13,469 nt of DNA from Tangfeifania sp. GTDB taxonomy: Bacteria > Bacteroidota > Bacteroidia > Bacteroidales > Prolixibacteraceae. This document shows, piece after piece, positions 7,328 to 13,469 of this stretch. The stretch covers positions 1-13,469 of the forward strand of contig JAGYMR010000052.1 in the NCBI GenBank assembly GCA_018400515.1, given 5' to 3'. The notes under the pieces were generated by a model, which was not told the DNA's origin, made no database searches, and saw nothing but the letters and a program-made list of their open reading frames with translations. Position 1 is the stretch's first letter; each line of letters begins with the position of its first letter. Both the position numbers and the translations under genes were made by a program.

Positions 7328-7372
7328 GGTCCGGATTCGCCCTTTCCCTGGTCCGGGGTTGCAAACCCCACT
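7328..7372 (+). repeat. 45-bp palindromic intergenic element, copy 3
   Basis: GGTCCGGA head (7328-7335) and CCCTGGTCCG (7346-7355) are identical to copy 1, and the central TTGCAA is kept. The palindrome flanks differ but still pair: GGGGTT/AACCCC around a GCA loop at 7355-7369. 32 of 45 bases match copy 1. It lies in the 143-bp gap between corA and the converging ABC ATPase gene. The next bases (7400-7440) contain further GC-rich repeats, including GGTTTCCAATCC and CTCCGGCGGG, similar to parts of the cluster at 3731-3766. Confidence 0.65.
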
Positions 7373-7440
7373 TAGTTACCCCGGGGATGCAGGGGTGCGG
7401 GTTTCCAATCCCTTTCAGCTGCTCGTCTGCTCCGGCGGGC

Positions 7441-8484
7441 TTACAGTTCCCTTCCGGGGGGAATATCTGTGCCGTCGCAGGCCATTTCCAGCACAGCCAG
7501 TAACGCATAAATCGAATCAAACCGCCGCTTCCGGAAATTTTTTCCTGAAAGCTCCCAGTGGCTTTCTGCGGCAGTTACGTGAAAATCAGGTTCCGCCTGC
7601 ATCACGATCTGGTACCCTTTCCGGTTGAGGGCCCGCAGCGTCCAGGTCAGAGGCAGTCCCTCGCCCCGGACCATCACCTTTGCTTTAAAGGCTTTTTTAA
7701 AGAAAAACTCCCCCTCGCTTTCATCGAACCCCACATGTTCATTTCTGAACAGCTGATTCAGCCATCCCTGCAACACCGCATCCTCGGGAGCCCCCTCGTA
7801 GTTCCCTTCCGGAGTGATGATCCAGAGTTTATCCACTTCGCGGAGCGCAATGTTCAGGTCGTGGGAGGAGAGGATCACGGTTTTGCCTTTTTCACTGGCC
7901 AGCACCTGGAGCAGGTGGAAGATTTCGTATTTATTGCTCACATCGAGGTAAGCCGTAGGTTCATCGAGGATGATGACCGGGGTATCCTGTGCCAGTGCCC
8001 GGGCGATCATTGCCCGCTGGCGTTCGCCGTCGCTGATCTGCGTAACGGGTCGCTGCTCAAATCCGCGGAGGCCCACTTTCTCAATGGCTCCGGTCACCAC
8101 GGCCCTGTCCTTTTCCGAGAGCATGCCGATCCAGTTGGTATAGGGAAAGCGGCCGTAAGCCACCAGGTCGAAAACCGAGAGGTTGGGCACCCGGATGGTT
8201 TCGGTGGAGACAAAGCTCATGATCCGGGATCGCTCTTTGGGGCCCATCTTTTTCAGGTTGTGCCGGTTAATGTGGATCTGTCCGGCAAACCAGGGCTGGA
8301 ACCCCGCAATGGTGCGCAGCAGGGTGCTTTTGCCGATGCCGTTGCTGCCGATCAGGGCCACCATTTCACCGGTGGCGGCCGACAGGTTCACCCTTTTCAG
8401 GATTTCCAGGGGAACCTGGCCCGGCTGTTCATAGCCCACGGTGAGTTCCTGCAGACGAATGTTGGATGTCTCTTCCCTGCTCAT
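7441..8484 (-). CDS. ABC transporter ATPase for iron-chelate/heme/cobalamin uptake (FecE/BtuD type)
   Basis: This is the ATP-hydrolysing subunit of a class II metal-chelate importer on the cytosolic face of the inner membrane. The 347 residues show Walker A GSNGIGKST (46-54), a family-typical LSVFDLVAYGRFPYT (102-116), signature ISDGERQRAMIARAL (150-164), Walker B VIILDEPTAYLD (170-181) and H-loop SSHDL with H208. The Q-loop glutamine seen in most relatives is replaced: the segment reads FVSTETI (91-97). The protein is about 90 residues longer than the usual ~255. The C-terminal extension (about 257-347) has an alpha/beta look and no motif I recognise, though long forms occur in Bacteroidetes relatives. 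Its ATG overlaps the permease stop by 4 bp (ATGA), which implies translational coupling. Which chelate is carried cannot be told from this subunit. Confidence 0.93.
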   Translation of the reverse strand: MSREETSNIRLQELTVGYEQPGQVPLEILKRVNLSAATGEMVALIGSNGIGKSTLLRTIAGFQPWFAGQIHINRHNLKKMGPKERSRIMSFVSTETIRVPNLSVFDLVAYGRFPYTNWIGMLSEKDRAVVTGAIEKVGLRGFEQRPVTQISDGERQRAMIARALAQDTPVIILDEPTAYLDVSNKYEIFHLLQVLASEKGKTVILSSHDLNIALREVDKLWIITPEGNYEGAPEDAVLQGWLNQLFRNEHVGFDESEGEFFFKKAFKAKVMVRGEGLPLTWTLRALNRKGYQIVMQAEPDFHVTAAESHWELSGKNFRKRRFDSIYALLAVLEMACDGTDIPPGREL

Positions 8485-9545
8485 GATACAGATACAAATT
8501 TTCGGTTTTTAACGATCATCCAGATGATCACCGGGATGCCGATCAGCGCGGTGACCGAATTGACGGGCAGGGTGGTCTGCATGCCCGGAAGCTGCGAGAC
8601 AATGTCACTGAACAGCATTACGATGCTTCCCGTCAGAATGACGGCCGGTACCAGGATGAGGTGGTTGGCCGTTTTGAACAGCACCCGGCAGATATGGGGC
8701 ACGGCGATGCCGATGAAGCCGATGGGACCGCAGAAGGCCGTGATGGTACCGGCAAGGAGGCTGGTGCTCAGGAATATGATCACCCGGCTGGTTTTGATCG
8801 ATACGCCCAGGGATCGGGCATAGTTCTCCCCCAGCAGAAAGGCATTGAGGTCTTTGGTCTTCAGAAAGGCCAGCAGAATGCCCGCGCCGACCGCCGGGGC
8901 GATTACCATCACCTGTGACTTGGTAACACTCCCAAGGCTTCCCATGGTCCAAACAATGAAAGCTTTCAGCATGGATTCATCGCTGAAATACTGGAGGATG
9001 CTCACAATAGCTGTCACGGCACTGGTGAAGAGGATTCCGAGGATCAGCAGGGTCATGATGTCGTTTACACGCACCGAAACATAAAGGACCAGCAGCATCA
9101 CCAGGAATGATCCTGTCCAGGCCACCAGGGCCAGGGGCCAGCTGCCGGTGGAGGAGAAGACCCCCAGCGAAAGGACCGATCCGAAACCAAGGACAAAAAG
9201 CGCCACCCCCAGGCTGGCCCCGGCGCTGATTCCCAGTACATAGGGACCTGCCAGCGGATTGCGGAAAACCGTCTGCATCTGCAGTCCGCTCAGCGAAAGC
9301 GCTGCTCCCGTCAGCACGGCGGTCAGGGCCTTGGGCAACCGGAACTCCAGCACGATGGTACGGAACGTTTCATCGGTGGCCTCTCCGGGGAAAAGGGCGT
9401 AAAACACCTCCCGGACAGGGATGATGATGGACCCCAGCAGCAGATCAGCCGCCAGCAGCAGAAAAAACAGGATCCCCAGCAGCAGGAAAAGCAGGAAGAG
9501 GGGGCGGGGGGTATTGAGTTTATTATTGTTTTGTTCGTTGTTCAA
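8481..9545 (-). CDS. FecCD/BtuC-family ABC permease
   Basis: This is the inner-membrane channel subunit of the metal-chelate importer. The 354 residues contain about ten hydrophobic helices and the conserved family segments ALSLSGLQMQTVFRNPLA, GPYVLGISAGASLG and FCGPIGFIGIAVPHICR, the last being the coupling region that contacts the ATPase. The reading frame has no ATG before the first membrane helix. The only usual start codon in place is TTG at 9545, giving MNNEQNNNKLNTPRP before the first helix; the next in-frame Met lies deep inside the conserved core. The asparagine-rich start is encoded by a GTT/AAC-rich repeat also found upstream of the protease gene. The frame remains open upstream into the end of the binding-protein gene, so an unusual start farther up cannot be excluded. 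The stop overlaps the ATPase start by 4 bp. Confidence 0.93.
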   Translation of the reverse strand: MNNEQNNNKLNTPRPLFLLFLLLGILFFLLLAADLLLGSIIIPVREVFYALFPGEATDETFRTIVLEFRLPKALTAVLTGAALSLSGLQMQTVFRNPLAGPYVLGISAGASLGVALFVLGFGSVLSLGVFSSTGSWPLALVAWTGSFLVMLLVLYVSVRVNDIMTLLILGILFTSAVTAIVSILQYFSDESMLKAFIVWTMGSLGSVTKSQVMVIAPAVGAGILLAFLKTKDLNAFLLGENYARSLGVSIKTSRVIIFLSTSLLAGTITAFCGPIGFIGIAVPHICRVLFKTANHLILVPAVILTGSIVMLFSDIVSQLPGMQTTLPVNSVTALIGIPVIIWMIVKNRKFVSVS

Positions 9546-9564
9546 TTGTTCCGTGTTTGTTGTT
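9531..9564. repeat. GTT-rich repeat, permease copy
   Basis: It contains TTGTTCGTTGTTC (9531-9543) and GTTCCGTGTTTGTTGTT (9548-9564). Both strings recur exactly at 12971-12983 and 12980-12996. Here they are separated by 4 bp, while in the other copy they overlap. On the coding (minus) strand it is AAC-rich and free of stops. It covers the permease start codon. Confidence 0.7.
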
Positions 9565-9577
9565 CCTTGTTTGGTTT

Positions 9578-10705
9578 TTATTGGATGGGTTGATAGTAGG
9601 AGAGGGAGTCGGCGGTCATCAGGCGGGGATAGAAGATGATCATCAGGTCTTTCAGGATCAGGTGGGGGTTTACGGTGCCGCTTTCCCAGAAATCATTGCC
9701 CCCGTGGGGATTGTTTCTTTTGATGTTGTTAAAGATCCGGCCTTCCCGGAAAACCCGGAAATTCTTGAACCGTCCGTCTGCGGCGAGAATCTCCTTTTTA
9801 GAGGCGAGGTTTCCCATATTGATCCAGACATCCGCACGGCTTCCCCAGGCCAGCGCATTCTCAAAAGAGATCACATAACTTTCGTTGGAGGTATTGTCCT
9901 TTCCCAGGTAATCGCCGCCGGCATCCGCAATCAGGTTGGCCATGTACGAGTTTCCCCCCGGAACCCACCAGCTGTCTTTATAGGGCGAGCCCACCAGCAC
10001 GCGGGGAGCCTTTTGGGTCGGTTTTTCCAACTCCTTCAGCTCCTGGTACTTTTTTTCGATGGTTGAAAAGCGGGCTTTTGCCAGGGCTTCTTTTTCAAAA
10101 AAGGCTCCGAAGAATTTGAGCCATTCGGCCTTTCCCAGGGGTTTTTCCTCGAGGTACTCTGCCACCACCACCGAGGGTATCCCCAGTTCCTCCAGTTTCC
10201 GGGTGATGCCGGTAATCTCGCTGCCCACCCCGTAAACCATTACCAGTCCGGGTTTTTGTGCGACGATCTGCTCGTAATTCAGGTTCTGACCGTAACCTAC
10301 ATCCGGAACTTCCCCGGCTTTTATACGGCGGCGTATCTTAGCATTGGAGACGTACCGGCTGCCGGAGACCCCCACTACGATCGCGGTTTCTTCCAGCGCA
10401 TCGAGAAATGCCAGGTGGGTGGTCGAAAGACAGATCACCCGTTCCACCGGTGTCCGGATAATCCTTTCGTTGCTCAGGGAGTCGGGGAGGGGCGCGCCCC
10501 GCTTTATCAGCAGGTACTCCATTTTTATATTGCCCGCTTTTTCCCACGGATCAAAAACGGTGAGGTGTTTCAGTTCTCCCTGGCTTTCGATCCGGAATCC
10601 GTGGGCATATTTATTGGTGCCCCGCTGTTGTTCCGTGGATTTTTCCCGGCCGGCACAAGCCGTGAACAGGAGAAAGGCGGTAAATATAATGATCCGTTGC
10701 TGCAT
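9578..10705 (-). CDS. ABC importer substrate-binding lipoprotein (iron-chelate/heme/cobalamin, FecB/BtuF type)
   Basis: This is the periplasmic binding protein that delivers the metal chelate to the permease. The 375 residues start with a lipoprotein signal peptide, MQQRIIIFTAFLLFTAC, with the lipid-anchored Cys at 17 in LFTAC. The body has the class III (helical-backbone) binding-protein features: RVICLSTTHLAFLDALE (95-111), VVGVSGSRYV, DVGYGQNLNYEQIVAQKPGL (the motif in which a site is blamed on 'period of X'), an amphipathic linking helix near 205-240, then GGNSYMANLIADAGGDYL. The start ATG is 5 bp after the protease stop codon, and the permease starts 32 bp downstream, so all are likely on one transcript. 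The ligand (ferric siderophore, heme or cobalamin) cannot be decided from sequence. No TonB-dependent receptor lies in the window. Confidence 0.92.
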   Translation of the reverse strand: MQQRIIIFTAFLLFTACAGREKSTEQQRGTNKYAHGFRIESQGELKHLTVFDPWEKAGNIKMEYLLIKRGAPLPDSLSNERIIRTPVERVICLSTTHLAFLDALEETAIVVGVSGSRYVSNAKIRRRIKAGEVPDVGYGQNLNYEQIVAQKPGLVMVYGVGSEITGITRKLEELGIPSVVVAEYLEEKPLGKAEWLKFFGAFFEKEALAKARFSTIEKKYQELKELEKPTQKAPRVLVGSPYKDSWWVPGGNSYMANLIADAGGDYLGKDNTSNESYVISFENALAWGSRADVWINMGNLASKKEILAADGRFKNFRVFREGRIFNNIKRNNPHGGNDFWESGTVNPHLILKDLMIIFYPRLMTADSLSYYQPIQ

Positions 10706-10710
10706 ATTTT

Positions 10711-12897
10711 TTATTTACCGGGAGCCCATGAGACTTTTTTGGAAATGGCCCCCGTGGCTGTTTTTAACTGTACAAAGTAAACACCCGGAAGGTTCCCGGA
10801 CAAATCCACCTGGATTTTTTTGTGGCGGTGATTGAAGAGATGGGCCTTTGCCTCCTGTCCCAGCAGGTTGAACACCCGGATGTTTTCCGGCTCAAAAGGT
10901 TGTCCGGCTTCAAAAGTAAAGGGTGTTCCTGTGGGATTGGGATATATCAGGGCATCCATTGGATTTTTAACCAGGCTGGTGTCATTGACAAGAAAATCCA
11001 CGTTGCAGGCTACCAGTTCCATTACATTGGCCATGGCATAATTATTCATGTTGGCTTCCCGGAAGTTAAACCAGTACCTGTCCTGTTTAAAAAAGAAGAA
11101 GTTCTCCTTTCCTGCCGGTCGTAATGACTGGAAAAGCACCAGCGTGTCGCCGGCAGTCATGTTGCTCAGCTCAAATCCGACGAAAAAAGTATCTGCCGGT
11201 TCGATGGCCACCGTGAAGGGGATAAAGTTCATGGCATCGGGGACCAGGGTATTGACCGCCACCGGCTGGGAGTGGATCAGGATTCGGGGTTGGGCATCCC
11301 CGTTGTAGACCTTCAGGGTAATTTCATTGTCGCGGGGCCTGCTGTTTCCGGAGAGGACGATTTTCCCGATCCCCAGGGAGATCCCTGAGAGCGTTTCGTT
11401 GCCGGGAACGTAGAAACGTTCGGCAAATTCATCGATCCCCAAACTGTTGGTGCCTCCCCAATAACCCGCAAATTCATCCTCGTTGTAGAGGGCCACATTC
11501 TGGTGGTCATCCGTTAAGGTAAGGTTGGTAAACGCGGCACAGAAATTTTCATCCTCAAAAAACCGTTTTCCCTCCAGCCGGTCCATGCCGGTATCAAAGG
11601 GATCGAGCCAGTGCTTCAGCTGTTTCGATTGGTCCGGTTTATATACCCAAGCCCGGCTGAAACGGGAGAAGTAGTCATTCACCGGGTTCCCGCAGAGCGC
11701 TTCCCCGCCGGTCAGGGAGCCGATCAGCAGCTGTCCGGGATTAAAAAGCGCACCGCCCGACGATCCCGGTTCGGTGACCCCTGCATCCCAGCGCCTGATG
11801 TACAGGAATCCGTCGGGGGTGTAATCCGGATCATAGTCGGAAACGATGGGCGGATTGCGGTCCACGGCAATTTTTTTGATATCGCCTTGTGGGTGGTGAA
11901 TGCTGAAAGTCGAATCAGGGATTGTACCCGTGCGGTCCCAGCCGGCATAATAAGGGCGGTAACCCGGCGGGGGAATGAGGCTCAGTTCGGTCAGGGCGAA
12001 ATCCAGGGAATCGGACTGCGCTTTCAGGACCGCCCCTGAGACCGAATGCGACGGATCACCGTCGAGGGGCGCGCAGTAAGGACTTTCATAATTAAACGTA
12101 TAGACCGATGTTTCGGCGTATTCCGGGCGGTCGTAGCAGTGGGCGGCCGAAAGAATGTAGGGGGTCTGGTCCTGTTCGGTATTGTTGACCAGCGTTCCGG
12201 AGCATATCTCCCGTCCATCCACAATCATACGGCAGACAGCGTCTTTAATGTCCTGCCACCGGGCACCTTCCGGACAGTGAATGTCGATGTTGCAATCACC
12301 GGCAGTCTCCCCCAGCGGCCTCCGTTCATTTTTCAGAATTCCTGTAAAATCATGGTTGACCCGGCGGATGACAAAATCGTTGGGGGAAGGCGCCCCGGCC
12401 GGCACTTCGTATTGCACCACCAGCTCATCACCCGCCACCGGAAGAACCGCAAACTTGCCCGATGCTTTGTTGTTCAGCGATGTAAAAGCCCCCAGGATAT
12501 GGCTTTGATCCGGGTTGTAAAGAAACAAACGCGCTCCGGCCGGCAGGTGAAAATTTTCAAAGATCAGGTTCAGGGAGTAAGCCTCCGCCGAACGGATCCT
12601 GAGCTGCCAGACATCGTATCCGCCAATGTCAGGGGTCCAGATACCATCGGTTCCGGGGGAGATGTCCACATCAAAGCCGTGGGCAAACCGGAAGGGCTTC
12701 AGCCCCTTTGCCTGTTGAAAGCGGGTGAGCGCTTCCCGGCGGAGTTTCAGGTTATTGACCGCAGGCATCGTCTTTTCAGGAATGCCCCGGCTTTTCAATA
12801 CCGGTACTTTCAGGGGAACGCCTCCCTGCGAAATTTGAGCACCTGAATATACCGGTGCCATCAGGATCAGGGGAATTATAAGTAAAAACCAACGCAT
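10711..12897 (-). CDS. Secreted lysyl endopeptidase (Lys-C type, trypsin-like serine protease) with T9SS sorting domain
   Basis: An exported serine protease of 728 residues predicted to cut after lysine. A signal peptide (1-20, MRWFLLIIPLILMAPVYSGA) is followed by a propeptide to about residue 200. The catalytic domain opens with CNIDIHCPEGA, close to the mature start of Achromobacter protease I. The triad is His253 (SAAHC), Asp299 (SLDFALTEL) and Ser380 (TEPGSSGGA). Aligning by eye to protease I puts Asp408 (NDYFSR) at the lysine-binding Asp225 position; the His210 position is Thr396. After the protease domain comes a ~190-residue beta-type region. The C-terminal ~75 residues (IYPNPTGTPF, IRVFNLLGQE, LPGVYFVQLKT) form a type A T9SS sorting domain for outer-membrane export and surface release or anchoring. 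Start chosen at 12897 because it gives the signal peptide; the open frame to 13092 is repeat DNA. It leads the operon of the ABC importer. Confidence 0.92.
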   Translation of the reverse strand: MRWFLLIIPLILMAPVYSGAQISQGGVPLKVPVLKSRGIPEKTMPAVNNLKLRREALTRFQQAKGLKPFRFAHGFDVDISPGTDGIWTPDIGGYDVWQLRIRSAEAYSLNLIFENFHLPAGARLFLYNPDQSHILGAFTSLNNKASGKFAVLPVAGDELVVQYEVPAGAPSPNDFVIRRVNHDFTGILKNERRPLGETAGDCNIDIHCPEGARWQDIKDAVCRMIVDGREICSGTLVNNTEQDQTPYILSAAHCYDRPEYAETSVYTFNYESPYCAPLDGDPSHSVSGAVLKAQSDSLDFALTELSLIPPPGYRPYYAGWDRTGTIPDSTFSIHHPQGDIKKIAVDRNPPIVSDYDPDYTPDGFLYIRRWDAGVTEPGSSGGALFNPGQLLIGSLTGGEALCGNPVNDYFSRFSRAWVYKPDQSKQLKHWLDPFDTGMDRLEGKRFFEDENFCAAFTNLTLTDDHQNVALYNEDEFAGYWGGTNSLGIDEFAERFYVPGNETLSGISLGIGKIVLSGNSRPRDNEITLKVYNGDAQPRILIHSQPVAVNTLVPDAMNFIPFTVAIEPADTFFVGFELSNMTAGDTLVLFQSLRPAGKENFFFFKQDRYWFNFREANMNNYAMANVMELVACNVDFLVNDTSLVKNPMDALIYPNPTGTPFTFEAGQPFEPENIRVFNLLGQEAKAHLFNHRHKKIQVDLSGNLPGVYFVQLKTATGAISKKVSWAPGK

Positions 12898-12913
12898 CCG
12901 GATTTTTTGTTTC

Positions 12914-12921
12914 CAAAGGTA
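12914..12921 (-). promoter_or_regulatory. -7 promoter element upstream of the protease-ABC operon
   Basis: On the minus strand TACCTTTG matches the Bacteroidetes -7 consensus TAnnTTTG exactly and ends 16 bp before the protease ATG. No TTTG is seen 19-21 bp upstream; that place is taken by the edge of the GTT-rich repeat. Either the -33 contact is weak or the promoter needs an activator. Confidence 0.5.
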
Positions 12922-12939
12922 ATATTTATTCGGAAAATG

Positions 12940-13014
12940 TTGATTTGTTGATTTGTTGTTTGTGGTTGATTTGTTCGTTGTTCCGTGTTTGTTGTTGTTT
13001 TGTTTGTTGTTTGT
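12940..13014. repeat. GTT-rich low-complexity repeat, protease leader copy
   Basis: TTGATTTG occurs three times (12940-12947, 12948-12955, 12966-12973). It is followed by TTGTTCGTTGTTC (12971-12983) and GTTCCGTGTTTGTTGTT (12980-12996), which recur exactly at the permease start near 9531-9564, and then by further TTGTTTG units. It lies just upstream of the protease -7 element. Origin and role unknown. Confidence 0.7.
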
Positions 13015-13093
13015 GAAATGTGTGATAAGGAAGGAAATCCTGTGGTTGATGAATGTGGTCCTTTTTTGAAAATGGTTAACCGGATGGTACAAA

Positions 13094-13117
13094 TTCAGGG
13101 TTTCTGGAAAACCTGAA
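13094..13117. repeat. 24-bp inverted repeat upstream of higB
   Basis: TTCAGGGTTT (13094-13103) pairs with AAAACCTGAA (13108-13117) across a CTGG loop, nine of ten pairs matching. It is centred about 120 bp before the higB start and 57 bp upstream of its -33 box. No T-tract follows on either strand, so an operator or repeat remnant is likelier than a terminator. Confidence 0.55.
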
Positions 13118-13173
13118 CGAACAGAACATTCGCTAAGTTTTGAGGCTTCACGGCCAGTTTATGAATACTAAGT

Positions 13174-13204
13174 TTTGTTTTATAAAATTTTATTCCTAAT
13201 TTTG
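13174..13204 (+). promoter_or_regulatory. Bacteroidetes-type promoter of higB
   Basis: A -33 TTTG (13174-13177) and a -7 TAATTTTG (13197-13204) are separated by 19 bp, matching the consensus TTTG-N19-21-TAnnTTTG fully. The -7 box ends 21 bp before the higB ATG, leaving a leader of about 15-18 nt. Confidence 0.7.
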
Positions 13205-13225
13205 GAATTATACTTTCCTGATGCC

Positions 13226-13469
13226 ATGCGAATTGTTACTTTTAAAAGAATAAAAATGTTTATTGAAAGCCATAAAGACTCCAAAACGGCATTAGAAGAG
13301 TGGTATCTTAAAACAACAAAGGCGGAATGGGGAAATTTTTCAGATATTAAAAGGAATTTTAACACGGTGGATTATGTGGGCAATAATCGTTTTGTTTTCA
13401 ATATAAAAGGAAATAGCTACAGGTTGGTTGCCATCATTATTTTCTCTTCGCAAAAGGTTTATATACGGT
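13226..13469 (+). CDS. higB: HigB-family type II toxin (mRNA interferase), partial at the window edge
   Basis: The first 81 codons of a HigB/RelE-superfamily toxin, running off the right end; family members have about 95-110 residues, so perhaps 15-30 residues are missing. The start MRIVTFKRIKMFIESH, the pair LEEWYLKTTKAEWGNFSDIK (22-41, with W26/Y27 and W35), and the core NRFVFNIKGNSYRLV (54-68) followed by KVYIR match the HigB toxin family. HigB toxins cut mRNA on the ribosome and are held in check by a HigA antitoxin with a helix-turn-helix domain, usually encoded directly downstream; that gene would lie beyond position 13469. ATG 13226 is the only sensible start and has a well-formed promoter in front. 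The stretch is visibly more AT-rich than the protease operon, as is common for mobile toxin-antitoxin modules. Confidence 0.82.
   Translation, partial: MRIVTFKRIKMFIESHKDSKTALEEWYLKTTKAEWGNFSDIKRNFNTVDYVGNNRFVFNIKGNSYRLVAIIIFSSQKVYIR

Larger units (their letters stand above)
12898..13225. other. 328-bp divergent intergenic region between the protease operon and higB
   Basis: I see no gene here. From left to right it holds the protease -7 element (12914-12921), a GTT-rich repeat tract (12940-13014), a 24-bp inverted repeat (13094-13117) and the higB promoter (13174-13204). The frame upstream of the protease start is open for 65 codons only because the AAC-rich strand of the repeat lacks stops. 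Confidence 0.8.

Noticed and set aside
7355..7369. GGGGTT/AACCCC hairpin as an intrinsic terminator for corA
   Set aside because: The stem is short and no run of T follows on either strand; it is better explained as part of the dispersed 45-bp element.
7558..8823. 421-residue open frame on the plus strand
   Set aside because: It covers the ABC ATPase and permease genes in antisense and shows no domain; those genes have all expected motifs and overlap properly.
12046..12846. 266-residue open frame on the plus strand
   Set aside because: Antisense to the protease propeptide and catalytic domain; shadow.
12940..13014. CRISPR-like array in the GTT-rich tract
   Set aside because: Repeat units are very short, irregular and not separated by unique spacers; it is low-complexity DNA.
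12898..13092. 65-codon N-terminal extension of the protease
   Set aside because: Asn/Thr/Lys-rich translation of the AAC-rich repeat strand; a proper signal peptide begins at 12897 behind a -7 promoter element.
13180..13365. 61-residue open frame on the minus strand
   Set aside because: Antisense to the start of higB, which has clear family motifs and a promoter.

Overview
The window reads as a stretch of a Bacteroidota (Bacteroidetes) chromosome. Three things point there: a secreted protease with a C-terminal type IX secretion (T9SS) sorting domain, promoters of the TTTG-N19-21-TAnnTTTG type instead of sigma70 -35/-10 boxes, and A-rich sequence without Shine-Dalgarno motifs ahead of start codons. 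Na+-NQR genes and the lack of any phage or plasmid gene suit an ordinary chromosomal region. The genus cannot be fixed from this sequence.

Layout. Positions 1-1899 (+) hold the last two genes of an nqr operon: nqrE, complete from base 1, and nqrF, which together form part of the Na+-pumping NADH:quinone reductase. A 154-bp convergent gap with a tandem 15-mer and an imperfect inverted repeat separates them from an orphan cytosolic PAS-histidine kinase at 2054-3214 (-). A 712-bp non-coding stretch follows, AT-rich at first and then full of GC-rich palindromes. It leads to a bacterial cation-chloride cotransporter (3927-6146, +) and a CorA-type divalent cation channel (6233-7297, +). One 45-bp palindrome-bearing element occurs three times in the same orientation: before the transporter, between the two genes, and after corA.

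From 12897 down to 7441 (-) four tightly packed genes look like one operon: a T9SS-exported lysyl endopeptidase, a lipoprotein substrate-binding protein (5-bp gap), a FecCD/BtuC-type permease (32-bp gap, apparent TTG start) and an ABC ATPase (4-bp ATGA overlap). The last three form a complete class II metal-chelate importer for siderophore iron, heme or cobalamin. Its coupling to an exported Lys-specific protease is the most interesting arrangement here, because it suggests that extracellular proteolysis and metal-cofactor uptake act together. At the right edge a higB-family toxin gene starts at 13226 behind a near-perfect Bacteroidetes promoter and runs off the window; its antitoxin would lie just beyond.
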